From: Algoriphagus oliviformis
GTDB lineage: Bacteria > Bacteroidota > Bacteroidia > Cytophagales > Cyclobacteriaceae
Direction: 5' to 3'
Assembly (NCBI RefSeq): GCF_017254915.1
Contig: NZ_JAFKCT010000010.1
Coordinates: 160,702 to 224,701, forward strand
Length of the DNA stretch: 64,000 nt
Part shown: in pieces, positions 25,208-33,020 of the stretch
How the letters are laid out: each line of letters opens with the position of its first letter
How positions within the stretch are numbered: the stretch's first letter is position 1
The notes under the pieces: model-generated
What the model saw: only the letters and a program-made list of their open reading frames with translations
Told to the model about the DNA's origin: nothing
Database searches by the model: none
Made by a program: the position numbers and the translations under genes

Positions 25208-25275
25208 AAAACATTGCCAAAGATTATTTGGGAGAGCTCAATTCTTTTTTAGCCCCGAAGCCGAGTCCTTCCGGC

Positions 25276-26277
25276 TCACTCCTGCGGGTTTTTATTTTTC
25301 CAGAGCGTGATCCAGGCCAGGATCAGGAAGGTCAATCCCCAGCTCCCTACAGCGGTGTCCATCGTCAGCCAAAGCAAGAGGAAGTAATAAGGCATGGCCA
25401 GCGTAAATCCGATCAGAAACTTCCAAGTCGAGCTGAACACCTCGTCTTTTACCCCGGGTTTTTTCAGCTGCCAAAGCCAATAAAGCGGGAAGTTGAAGAT
25501 TTTCATCAGCTTGTTGCCCAGGCCATTGACGGTGCCGACCGGACGGGGAACTTCGCCTGTCTCCAGGAAGGTGTCCACGTCAGTTTTGGAAGTCAGATCG
25601 ACCTCATGGGCGATCAGCCGGGCGAGGGTGGCGTCATAGTCCTCACTGGGGATGTCCACCACGAGCGTGCGGAGGGCCTTTTCCACGGTTTTGGTCAGTT
25701 TGCCGGACTGGGCGGGGGGCATGTCCACAGGAATGGTCTTGCCAAAAGTGATCCGTACGATAGAACCAGAGCGCTTATGCGCGCTAAACCCGAGGCCCAC
25801 GGGCAAGATCACGGGCTCCAGCTCGGGGTATTTTTCCTTCAGCCCAAAAGCCATCCGGGTAAATCCCTTGCTCAGCGGACGCAGGTTGCGGATGAGACTG
25901 TGGCTGCCTTCGGCAAAGATGATGACCGTGCCGTTTTCACGCAGCACTTCGTAGGTGTCGTCGAAGGTCTGCTGGTTTTGCTGGATGGTGGAAAAGCCGT
26001 CCCGCAGCCGATACACCGGGAGCATGCGGATCAGGTGGAGGAGCTTGCAGACAAAGGGATTGGTAAATACGGCCGCACGGGTGAGAAACCAGGGGTTGAG
26101 CCGGGTGTGCGTCGCCAAAAGTAAGGGGTCGATGAGGGCGTTTTGGTGGTTGGCTACCAAGATCACCGGACGGTTTTTGGGGAGGTTTTCCTTGCCCTCG
26201 ACGATGATTTTTTTGAAATAACCATGCAGCGCCACTTTTACAAGGAGGCGGAGGATGGCATTGAAAAGGTTCTTCAT
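25276..26277 (-). CDS. PlsC-like acyltransferase (LPLAT superfamily)
   Basis: The protein has 333 aa when started at ATG 26277 (MKNLFNAILRLLVK); that ATG overlaps the stop of the upstream BASS gene as ATGA, which decides the start. The LPLAT domain has VANHQNALIDPLLL, where His and Asp are five residues apart rather than the usual four, and AEGSHSLIRNLRPLSKG as the second motif. Two membrane segments lie near the C-terminus. It probably acylates glycerol phosphate or lysophospholipid in membrane lipid synthesis. The five-residue spacing recalls the fungal GPT/SCT-type enzymes. Confidence 0.82.
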   Translation of the reverse strand: MKNLFNAILRLLVKVALHGYFKKIIVEGKENLPKNRPVILVANHQNALIDPLLLATHTRLNPWFLTRAAVFTNPFVCKLLHLIRMLPVYRLRDGFSTIQQNQQTFDDTYEVLRENGTVIIFAEGSHSLIRNLRPLSKGFTRMAFGLKEKYPELEPVILPVGLGFSAHKRSGSIVRITFGKTIPVDMPPAQSGKLTKTVEKALRTLVVDIPSEDYDATLARLIAHEVDLTSKTDVDTFLETGEVPRPVGTVNGLGNKLMKIFNFPLYWLWQLKKPGVKDEVFSSTWKFLIGFTLAMPYYFLLLWLTMDTAVGSWGLTFLILAWITLWKNKNPQE

Positions 26278-27176
26278 GTAAGTTTCTTCCAAAAGGTGGC
26301 AATCGACATTCCCGAGATGAGATGCCAGATGCCCCACCAGGCGGTGATGATGGCCATGCCGCCGAGGCCTTCAAAGTAAGTAAAAATCAACACCAGCCCC
26401 AAGCCGGAATTTTGGATTCCAGTCTCTATGGTGAGGGTTTTTACGTCCGCTAGCGGCAGTTTGCCCAATTTTCCCGTGAGAAATCCGGCGGAGAGTGCGA
26501 TGAGATTGTGGGCCAAAACCCAGAGGAAGATCTGGCCTATGTACTTGACAAATAGGTCAAAATTTCCTGAGAAAGCCAAGACCACAAAGGCCGCGAAAAT
26601 CAGGATGCTGAGGGGCTTGAGGATTTTGGATGCCTGGGTGGCGATGCTGTCAAAAAACTGTCGGGTAAGAATCCCGAGGATCAAGGGGATGCCCAGAATG
26701 ACCGCCACAGTGAAGAAAACCTCGGAAATGTTGAGTTCGATTTCTTTCAAAAGACCGGCCGTGGGTGCGTAGAGTCCGGCCCAAAGCGAGAAGTTGAGCG
26801 GGGTAAGCACAATGGCCGACACGGAGGAAAACGCGGTGAGGCTCACCGAGAGGGCGGTGTTTCCCTTGGTCAGATTGGTGAGGAAATTGGAAACGTTGCC
26901 TCCCGGACAGGCGGCGACGAGGATCATTCCCAGGGCCACGCTGGGTGGGGGATCGATGACGGATACCAGTGCCCAGGTCAGAAAAGGCAAGAGTAAAAAC
27001 TGGGAAAAGACACCCAAAATGAAGCCTTTGGGGTTTCGGGCCAAGTAGCGAAAATCAGCCCAGCGTAGGTCCAGCGCCACCCCATACATGATGAGCGCCA
27101 GGGCCAAGTTGAGCAGGAGCAGGTCGTTTGGGGAAAAATTCAGGCGGATCGCATCAAGCGGATTGGCTGGGGTCAT
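26274..27176 (-). CDS. Bile acid:sodium symporter family (BASS) transporter
   Basis: The 300-aa membrane protein has 9-10 hydrophobic segments and the BASS signatures AACPGGNVSNFLTNLTKGN (about residues 87-105) and ETGIQNSGLGLVLI (about 258-271). In bacteria these carry organic acids such as pantoate or 2-keto acids rather than bile acids. The ligand here is unknown. It is the first gene of a two-gene unit with the acyltransferase (4-nt overlap). Confidence 0.88.
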   Translation of the reverse strand: MTPANPLDAIRLNFSPNDLLLLNLALALIMYGVALDLRWADFRYLARNPKGFILGVFSQFLLLPFLTWALVSVIDPPPSVALGMILVAACPGGNVSNFLTNLTKGNTALSVSLTAFSSVSAIVLTPLNFSLWAGLYAPTAGLLKEIELNISEVFFTVAVILGIPLILGILTRQFFDSIATQASKILKPLSILIFAAFVVLAFSGNFDLFVKYIGQIFLWVLAHNLIALSAGFLTGKLGKLPLADVKTLTIETGIQNSGLGLVLIFTYFEGLGGMAIITAWWGIWHLISGMSIATFWKKLT

Positions 27177-27311
27177 CGCACGAAAATCACGGGAAATGGC
27201 GAAATAAGCAAACGATATCTCGTAGGGGGAGATTTTCTCCTTAAATTTTTAATCCCGATTGTAGCGATTACCCCTTTGTGGCCGTGTCGTTAGAGAACTA
27301 GCCAGATAGCC

Positions 27312-27677
27312 ATGAAGAAACTGCTCTACGTTTTCGCTTTTTTAGGACTGCTTACTTTTTCCTGCTCAGATGATTCTGATCCGATCCGAGCCTGCGGTAT
27401 GGACAATGTGCTGGAGATGCCTTGGATTCAACAGCAAATAGCCGAAACGGAGAGTACGGAGCTTGGCCGGGATTATTGGTATATTTCCACAGGGACTTAT
27501 CATTCGCAGACTGTCTTCTTGCTTCAAAACTGCTGTCCGATGTGCAACACCATTGTTCCAATTTTTGACTGTGGAGGAAATACACTGGGAACGCTTGGGT
27601 CGAGTGGGATTTCCCTGGATGACATCAGCGATAGGAAAGTGATCTGGAAGTCGTCCAACAACTCCTGTAATATCTAG
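27312..27677 (+). CDS. Small Cys-rich lipoprotein, copy 1
   Basis: The 121-aa protein has a lipoprotein signal (LGLLTFSC, Cys18) and a mature part with conserved Cys: RACGMDNV, NCCPMCN, FDCGGN, and a C-terminal Cys (NSCNI). The next gene encodes a paralogue with the same order of Cys motifs, and the two are 11 nt apart. The CCPxC motif could hold disulfides or a metal. I do not recognise a named family. Confidence 0.8.
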   Translation: MKKLLYVFAFLGLLTFSCSDDSDPIRACGMDNVLEMPWIQQQIAETESTELGRDYWYISTGTYHSQTVFLLQNCCPMCNTIVPIFDCGGNTLGTLGSSGISLDDISDRKVIWKSSNNSCNI

Positions 27678-27688
27678 CCAAAGGAACC

Positions 27689-28045
27689 ATGAAGCGTTTT
27701 TTCCTATTTTCTTTTTTGGCAGCTGTTGTCTTTTCCTGCCAAGATGATCTTAAGCCGGAGGCAGGTTGCGATGTCGACAATGTATTTGAGATTCCTTGGC
27801 TCGCTGAGCAAATTGAGGGATTGGAGAAGTCTGAAATAGGGAAGAGATATTCCTATCTTCTCTCAGGTCAGTACGGTGCTAAGACGGTTTTTATTTTCAA
27901 TAGCTGCTGTCCCTATTGCAGTATGACGCCTCCGATGGTATATGACTGTGCCGGTAACGAGCTGGGGCGGAGCGACAGTGTTGGGGAGGATATCCAAAAT
28001 CTAAAAGTGATCTGGGAGGCCTCCGAGTACTCTTGTGGTTCTTAG
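27689..28045 (+). CDS. Small Cys-rich lipoprotein, copy 2
   Basis: The 118-aa protein is homologous to the preceding gene. It has a lipoprotein signal (AVVFSC, Cys17), then CDVDNVFEIPWL against CGMDNVLEMPWI, GQYGAKTVFIFNSCCPYC against GTYHSQTVFLLQNCCPMC, YDCAGN against FDCGGN, and a C-terminal SCGS. It is a clear tandem duplication that has diverged. Same operon as copy 1; function unknown. Confidence 0.8.
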   Translation: MKRFFLFSFLAAVVFSCQDDLKPEAGCDVDNVFEIPWLAEQIEGLEKSEIGKRYSYLLSGQYGAKTVFIFNSCCPYCSMTPPMVYDCAGNELGRSDSVGEDIQNLKVIWEASEYSCGS

Positions 28046-28068
28046 CCCACTGGCTTAGCGAACTGGCC

Positions 28069-28788
28069 TTAATTTCTGCTCACCTTTCCTATCCCGTTGA
28101 TCTCCTCTTTGATCACGTTGGGATTGCCGGTGTAGCTCACGGCACCTATTCCATTGACTGTGATGGACAAGTCTCCGGTACAGTGGACGGCGACTTTGCC
28201 GATGCCATTGCTGGTGAGGGTCATCTCCTCTGCCATGAGTCCGGAGGCTTCGATATTGCCTATCCCTTCGTTTTCGAGCTTGATCATTTTGGAATTTCCC
28301 TTGATGGTCATGTTGCCCATCAGGTTGAATTCCGCATCGATCTCCTGTGCGTCAAACTGCAGGAGGATATTTCCGACTCCGTTTCCCTCAAGGCGGATTT
28401 TGTCCACTTGGAAGGAGTTTTGGGATTTGATGTTTCCCACCCCGTCAAATTCCAGATGCTCCAGTTCGCTCAGTGTCAGGTAGACGTCTGGACGTGAGTC
28501 GCCAAAAAGGTTGTTTTTGATCTTTTCAAACTTCAGCTCCAGCTTTTCCCCGTCTTGCACCACTTTGAGCTTTTTGACGAGCTCCTCATCGCCGTCTATC
28601 CGCAGGGAAGGCTTGTCGCCCTGCGAGAGATAGAGGTTGAAAATCCCGCTTACATAGAGTTGGGTCACATGGTCCAAGTCGCGCTCCTCCGTGATCTGGT
28701 TGTCGGATTCTTTGGAGGAAAAATTGGCCGTGCAGGCCGAGAACGCAAGGAGCAGCGCAAAGCTGAAAGTCGCCAGGATGGATTTCAT
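28069..28788 (-). CDS. Head GIN domain (DUF2807) lipoprotein
   Basis: The 239-aa protein has a lipoprotein signal (LLLAFSAC, Cys19) and a repetitive beta-helix of the putative auto-transporter head GIN type: FDGVGNI, GNGVGNI, NEGIGNI, SNGIGKV, VNGIGAV, INGIGKV at regular spacing (residues about 115-236). This Gly-Ile/Val-Gly-Asn ladder is diagnostic. These surface lipoproteins are common in Bacteroidota and their role is unknown. It converges on the Cys-rich lipoprotein pair. Confidence 0.88.
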   Translation of the reverse strand: MKSILATFSFALLLAFSACTANFSSKESDNQITEERDLDHVTQLYVSGIFNLYLSQGDKPSLRIDGDEELVKKLKVVQDGEKLELKFEKIKNNLFGDSRPDVYLTLSELEHLEFDGVGNIKSQNSFQVDKIRLEGNGVGNILLQFDAQEIDAEFNLMGNMTIKGNSKMIKLENEGIGNIEASGLMAEEMTLTSNGIGKVAVHCTGDLSITVNGIGAVSYTGNPNVIKEEINGIGKVSRN

Positions 28789-28893
28789 AGGATAGTGAAG
28801 CTAGATCGGGGAAGGCTGTTTTTGTCATTTCCCTCTGGAAGTTAGCTATGTTCCGGCGAAAATCATAAAAATCGCGAGCCGGCTCCTGCCTGC

Positions 28894-29931
28894 TTAGTCA
28901 TAATCCATCCAGTCACAGGCGGGCTGGGGATCGGCCAAGACCAGGTCTACAAGCTCCCGAACCGGCTTTAGCCCGTTTTCGCTGTTGCTCAGATATACTA
29001 CCGCATTTCTGTTTTCCACATCGGCGGTGAAATAGCCTCGAAAGGTGTAGTTGTCCCCCCACTGGAAAATCTGCTTTCCTGCCGAGGTGACTTGGATTCC
29101 GACGCCGAGCCCCCAAAAGAGCTCTTGGTCTTGTCCCTGCTTGGGATCCACTGGGACTTGGGGTGCAAACATCAACCGGTGAAGCTCCGGACTGATATGC
29201 TTTGCGGAAAGCAGCGCTTCCAGAAAAATCCCGAAGTCCCGCGAAGTGGTCTGGAGCGAGGCGGCCGCATTGGCGGATTGGATCTTGTTTTTGGGCTGCT
29301 GCTTGCCGTCTTTTTTGAAGGAAAGGCTGTGGTTTTCCTCGAAAGCAGGCAGAAAGACATAGCTGCTTCGAGTCATGCCCAAGGGCTGGAAGACATACTG
29401 CTGGGCCAAGTCCTCCAGCGGTTTTCCCTTGAGATGCTCGACTACACGCTGCAGCCAGACATAGCCCTCCCCAGAGTAGCTAAACCTTTCCCCCGGCCTG
29501 TACTTGAACTTGAGTTTTCCATTTCGCCAGTTTGGGAGGCCGCTGCTATGGCTGAGCACCATCCTGGCGGTGACCAGGCGATACTCCGGCTCATCCTGTA
29601 TATCAGGGTAAGTGTAGTAGCTGGAGAGGGAGCTGTCCAGCTCGATCAGCCCTTCATCCACGAGCTGCATGACGAGATAAGCGAAAACCGGCTTGCTGAG
29701 CGATGCAGCGGAAAAGACGGTATGTTGGTCGACTGCGGAGCCGTCTTGGTTGGTTACGCCCAGCGCAAAGCTGTCCTTCACCTGGCCTTGCTCGAGGTAG
29801 GTATAGGATATTCCCGGGACTTGCTTTTCCTCCATCAGCTTGGCGATGCCAGCTGTGATGGGATTTTCCTGCGGAAATGTGGTTGAGCTAAGCGCTAGAT
29901 TCAGAAAAAGCAGTAATAGACTGGCTTTCAT
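28894..29931 (-). CDS. Serine hydrolase of the beta-lactamase (class C) fold
   Basis: The protein has 345 aa when started at ATG 29931 (MKASLLLLFLN), with a signal peptide to about residue 20. The SxxK motif is Ser77-Leu-Ser-Lys80 (FSAASLSKPVF), and the second motif is Tyr152 in FSYSGEGY. The third KTG-like motif is replaced by a region around FQWGDNYTF. These features fit Pfam beta-lactamase relatives (esterases, D-aminopeptidases, PBP4-like) rather than true antibiotic resistance enzymes. Probably periplasmic; substrate unknown. Confidence 0.85.
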   Translation of the reverse strand: MKASLLLLFLNLALSSTTFPQENPITAGIAKLMEEKQVPGISYTYLEQGQVKDSFALGVTNQDGSAVDQHTVFSAASLSKPVFAYLVMQLVDEGLIELDSSLSSYYTYPDIQDEPEYRLVTARMVLSHSSGLPNWRNGKLKFKYRPGERFSYSGEGYVWLQRVVEHLKGKPLEDLAQQYVFQPLGMTRSSYVFLPAFEENHSLSFKKDGKQQPKNKIQSANAAASLQTTSRDFGIFLEALLSAKHISPELHRLMFAPQVPVDPKQGQDQELFWGLGVGIQVTSAGKQIFQWGDNYTFRGYFTADVENRNAVVYLSNSENGLKPVRELVDLVLADPQPACDWMDYD

Positions 29932-30007
29932 GGGTTTGCTGTATTTCTTCCAAAGTACGGAAATTCCGTGGGCTGGGGCTAGTTTCTGAAAAAGCCGTGA
30001 TATGGGC

Positions 30008-30038
30008 AAAAAAAAAGTCCCGCTCGGGGCGGGACTTT
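30008..30038 (-). terminator. Intrinsic terminator of the miaB-secG operon
   Basis: On the minus strand a 10-bp stem (AAAGTCCCGC / GCGGGACTTT) with a 5-nt loop is followed by nine T, 19 nt after the secG stop. Confidence 0.9.
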
Positions 30039-30057
30039 GTGTGGTTTCTCTTGAGGA

Positions 30058-30417
30058 TTAGTTTCCTGTGGAGTCTGTAGCAGGCGCTGCCGCGCTGTCA
30101 GCTGCAGGAAGGAGGCTTTGATCTCCAAATGCCGGAGCAACGACTTGCTGCTTGGCACTCTCGATGTTAGGAGAGGAGAACTGGTTGGGCTGGCTGTTGG
30201 TGTAGAACGCAGACGAAACCAAGGACAAAACCAAGATGGAAACTGCAAGCACCCAAGTGGCTTTTTCCAGCACGTTGCCGGTGCGGGTCACGCCCATGAT
30301 TTGTGAGGCACTACCTCCGAAAGCCGCTCCGGCTCCGCCTTTTGAATTTTGGCCCAGGATCACCAGGATCAACAGTATAGCCAAAATCAAAATAATCGTA
30401 ATCAATACTGTAAACAT
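30058..30417 (-). CDS. secG: Preprotein translocase subunit SecG
   Basis: The 119-aa protein has the SecG plan: an N-terminal helix (VLITIILILAILLILVILGQ), the cytoplasmic loop NSKGGAGAAFGGSASQIMGVTRTGN with the conserved Gly-rich signature, a second helix (about 54-72) and a longer Ala/Ser tail as often seen in Bacteroidota. It aids SecYE in protein export. It is the last gene of the operon starting with miaB. Confidence 0.93.
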   Translation of the reverse strand: MFTVLITIILILAILLILVILGQNSKGGAGAAFGGSASQIMGVTRTGNVLEKATWVLAVSILVLSLVSSAFYTNSQPNQFSSPNIESAKQQVVAPAFGDQSLLPAADSAAAPATDSTGN

Positions 30418-30427
30418 ATGTGTTAAA

Positions 30428-31174
30428 TTATTCTTTCAGTTTTTCAATCAAGTCCGCAAAGTAAGTTTTTTTCTCGGGAAACTTCAAAGCCAGCTTCTCA
30501 TAAATTTCCCTCGCCATGCCTTTTTTTCCTTGGTTGATCAGGATTTTGGCAAAGGACTCCGAGAGCAGGTTGTCGTTGAGCTTGGTGCTGGATTCGGCGA
30601 GGTTTTCAGTGTTCTGATTGGCCTCGATTTCCTTGATGGTAGCGAGTTTGATGTCTTTTTTGCTAAAGGCTTTGATGAGATCCATCTGCTCCTTTTTCTT
30701 GGCGTCGAGGATGGCCTTTTTTTCCTTTCGCTTGATGGTCTCGATCAGGTCTTCCTTGGGAGTGGCGCGTTTTTTTGCTTTCGGTTTCTCCGCTTTGGGC
30801 TCCAAGGCTGCCACCGTCGGCTTTTTGAGCTCCTCTCCCAGGGATTTGAGGGTTTGGGTTCGTTTGGCGGCACTTGGCGAGGATTCTGGGCTTTCCGGCA
30901 GCAGGTCTTCCCCTGGCGCTTCGCTGGTCCCAGCTTGCAGCTGGGGTCTCTCCAGCCAGGCCTTCAGCCAAATCCGGTCAGGGCTGGTGATCGCTGCCTG
31001 AGCGAGATTCCCGCTTTTTTTTCCTTTGCTTCTCAGGTGCTCATACCTTGCCGCCAACACATGCGGAATCTGGAAGTAGGGGAAGTTCTCCTGGACTTTT
31101 TTCAGCTGGAGCATATCGCCCTTGTCCAGATGGTCGGCTTTTTGGATGAGATCAAGGAATTGGGAGGCGTTCAC
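30428..31174 (-). CDS. Conserved hypothetical protein with C-terminal TPR-like helix pair
   Basis: The 248-aa soluble protein has an N-terminal helical part (FLDLIQKADHLDKGDMLQL, PYFQIPHVLAARYEH). A Lys/Glu/Pro/Ala-rich central linker with strong charge follows (about 105-190). The C-terminal TPR-like repeat reads SFAKILINQGKKGMAREIYEKL. It sits between lptE and secG, 10 nt before secG. I recall the same hypothetical protein at this place in other Cytophagia, which suggests a cell-envelope role, but no function is known. Confidence 0.75.
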   Translation of the reverse strand: MNASQFLDLIQKADHLDKGDMLQLKKVQENFPYFQIPHVLAARYEHLRSKGKKSGNLAQAAITSPDRIWLKAWLERPQLQAGTSEAPGEDLLPESPESSPSAAKRTQTLKSLGEELKKPTVAALEPKAEKPKAKKRATPKEDLIETIKRKEKKAILDAKKKEQMDLIKAFSKKDIKLATIKEIEANQNTENLAESSTKLNDNLLSESFAKILINQGKKGMAREIYEKLALKFPEKKTYFADLIEKLKE

Positions 31175-31204
31175 AGGCTGGGTTTTGGTTTGAATATAGC
31201 AAAA

Positions 31205-31741
31205 TTACCAGTTAGCCACGGTGGCGGTGAAGATATCCTGGATGATCACTTCGAATATCTCCTCTACCAGCTGGCTCTCCACGTCCAGCAAGGTGACGTT
31301 TCTCGGATCGTAATCCTTGAAGAAGGTAAAGGGCTGCTTCTTGCTTTCCTCCTCGTTGGTCAGGTTGATGTATTCCACCTCGACGGTGATGGTCAGGCGC
31401 ATTTGGCCGGCGCGGTCAGGCAGGTTGGGGTCGTTGCTGGACACGGCTGCCTGGGGAGTCAGCGAGTAGCGGCTGATCGCCCCGGCAAACTGCAGTTGAC
31501 CGTTGGTCTTGATCAGTTCCAGCTGGGTGTTTCGCTGATAGTATTCCTTCAGTGCTTCGGTAAAGCGCTGCTCCAGGTTTGGCGGGCCTCCGCCGGAGTC
31601 GTTGAAGAAGTTTTCGACCGAGAAGGTCTTCACCACGTCGTAGTTGATGTTGGTGCCGGTGAAGCTGTACTTGACCGAGCAGGCCTGTAGGGCGAGCATG
31701 ATCAGGCACAGTAGGGGCAAAATCCGTCTATTCAATCTCAT
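31205..31741 (-). CDS. lptE: LptE-family LPS-assembly lipoprotein
   Basis: The 178-aa protein has a lipoprotein signal (LCLIMLALQAC, Cys21), then YSFTGTNI and FFNDSGGGPPNLEQRFTEALKEYY, the Bacteroidota LptE pattern. LptE plugs the LptD barrel and helps insert lipopolysaccharide in the outer membrane. The start overlaps the end of the sigma-54 regulator gene by 14 nt, so translation is likely coupled. Confidence 0.85.
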   Translation of the reverse strand: MRLNRRILPLLCLIMLALQACSVKYSFTGTNINYDVVKTFSVENFFNDSGGGPPNLEQRFTEALKEYYQRNTQLELIKTNGQLQFAGAISRYSLTPQAAVSSNDPNLPDRAGQMRLTITVEVEYINLTNEEESKKQPFTFFKDYDPRNVTLLDVESQLVEEIFEVIIQDIFTATVANW

Positions 31742-33020
31742 ACTGCTTGATCTTTCGGTAAAGCGTACGCTCGGATATGCCCAAGTCGCTGGCCGCGTAT
31801 TTTCGCTTGTTGTTGTGCTTGCGGAGCGCTCGCACGATCATTTCCTTTTCCTTTTTTTCCAGAGAAAGGGAATTGTCGTCCTCCTCGTGCACGATGTCCT
31901 CGATGGATTCCTCTTCGTAGTCCTCGTTGTTGAGGGCGTTGCTTTTCTGGGTTTCCAGCACCAGCGGGACAGAGTAGGAGGGGTTGCTTTCCATGGGCTC
32001 TTTTTGGGAAAAACCCGAATCCATATCTTCGAAAAGACCTTGGTGCTTTTGCATGATGGTGGAGTTGATCCCCCCGTTTTGGTAGGATTCGAGGACCAGC
32101 TTCTTCAGGTCGTTCATGTCCTTTTTCATGTCAAAAAGAACCTTGTATAGCAAGTCCCGCTCGGAAAAGTCAATGTGGTCGCCCGAGCTGCCCGACCCCA
32201 AGGCCATCGGAAGACGACTAGCGCTGCTCTCTGCTGGAAGATATTTTGAGAGCGTCTGGGCGTTGACATCCCGGTTTTCTTCCAAAAGGGAGATCTGCTC
32301 GGCGATGTTTTTCAACTGGCGGATGTTGCCGGGAAAGCCGTAGCGCATCAGGATGTTTTGGGCATCTGCATCCAAGCTGATGGGCTTGACATGGTATTTT
32401 TCCGAAAAGTCCCCCGTAAACTTCCTGAAGAGCAGCACTACATCCTCTCCGCGCTCCCGCAGGGGCGGCACGAAGATGGGCACGGTGTTTAGCCGGTAGT
32501 AGAGGTCTTCGCGGAACTTGCCTTTTTCGACGGCCTTGAGCAGGTTGACGTTGGTGGCGGTGATCACGCGGACATTGGTCTTTTGGACTTTGGAGGAGCC
32601 TACTTTGATAAACTCGCCGTTTTCCAATACGCGGAGCAAGCGGGCTTGGGTGCCGAGGGGCATTTCGCCGATCTCGTCCAAGAAGATAGACCCGCCGTCG
32701 GTGACTTCGAAGTAGCCTTTTCTTGCCTCATGCGCTCCGGTGAAGGATCCTTTTTCGTGGCCAAAAAGCTCCGAATCTATCGTCCCCTCAGGGATCGCGC
32801 CGCAGTTGATGGCGATGAACTTTCCGTGTTTTCTCAGGGAAAGCGAGTGGATGATCTTGGAAAAGCTTTCCTTACCGCTGCCACTTTCTCCGGTGATCAG
32901 CACGGTCATGTCCGTCGGCGCGGCCTGCATGGCGACCAAGATGGCTTGGTTGAGCAAGGGGCTGTTGCCGATGATGCCGTAGCGCTGCTTGACGCTTTGG
33001 ATTTCCGCGGGAGTGATCAT
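31728..33020 (-). CDS. Sigma-54-dependent transcriptional activator without receiver domain
   Basis: The 430-aa protein starts almost directly with the AAA+ domain: Walker A GESGSGKE (about residues 45-52), the sigma-54 contact loop as GSFTGA (usual GAFTGA), Walker B GGSIFLDEIGEM, and the arginine-finger region FREDLYYRLN. A linker (about 275-380) leads to a Fis-type helix-turn-helix (KYAASDLGISERTLYRKIKQ). There is no REC, GAF or PAS domain, so its control must come from elsewhere. It overlaps miaB by 4 nt and lptE by 14 nt. Confidence 0.92.
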   Translation of the reverse strand: MITPAEIQSVKQRYGIIGNSPLLNQAILVAMQAAPTDMTVLITGESGSGKESFSKIIHSLSLRKHGKFIAINCGAIPEGTIDSELFGHEKGSFTGAHEARKGYFEVTDGGSIFLDEIGEMPLGTQARLLRVLENGEFIKVGSSKVQKTNVRVITATNVNLLKAVEKGKFREDLYYRLNTVPIFVPPLRERGEDVVLLFRKFTGDFSEKYHVKPISLDADAQNILMRYGFPGNIRQLKNIAEQISLLEENRDVNAQTLSKYLPAESSASRLPMALGSGSSGDHIDFSERDLLYKVLFDMKKDMNDLKKLVLESYQNGGINSTIMQKHQGLFEDMDSGFSQKEPMESNPSYSVPLVLETQKSNALNNEDYEEESIEDIVHEEDDNSLSLEKKEKEMIVRALRKHNNKRKYAASDLGISERTLYRKIKQYEIE

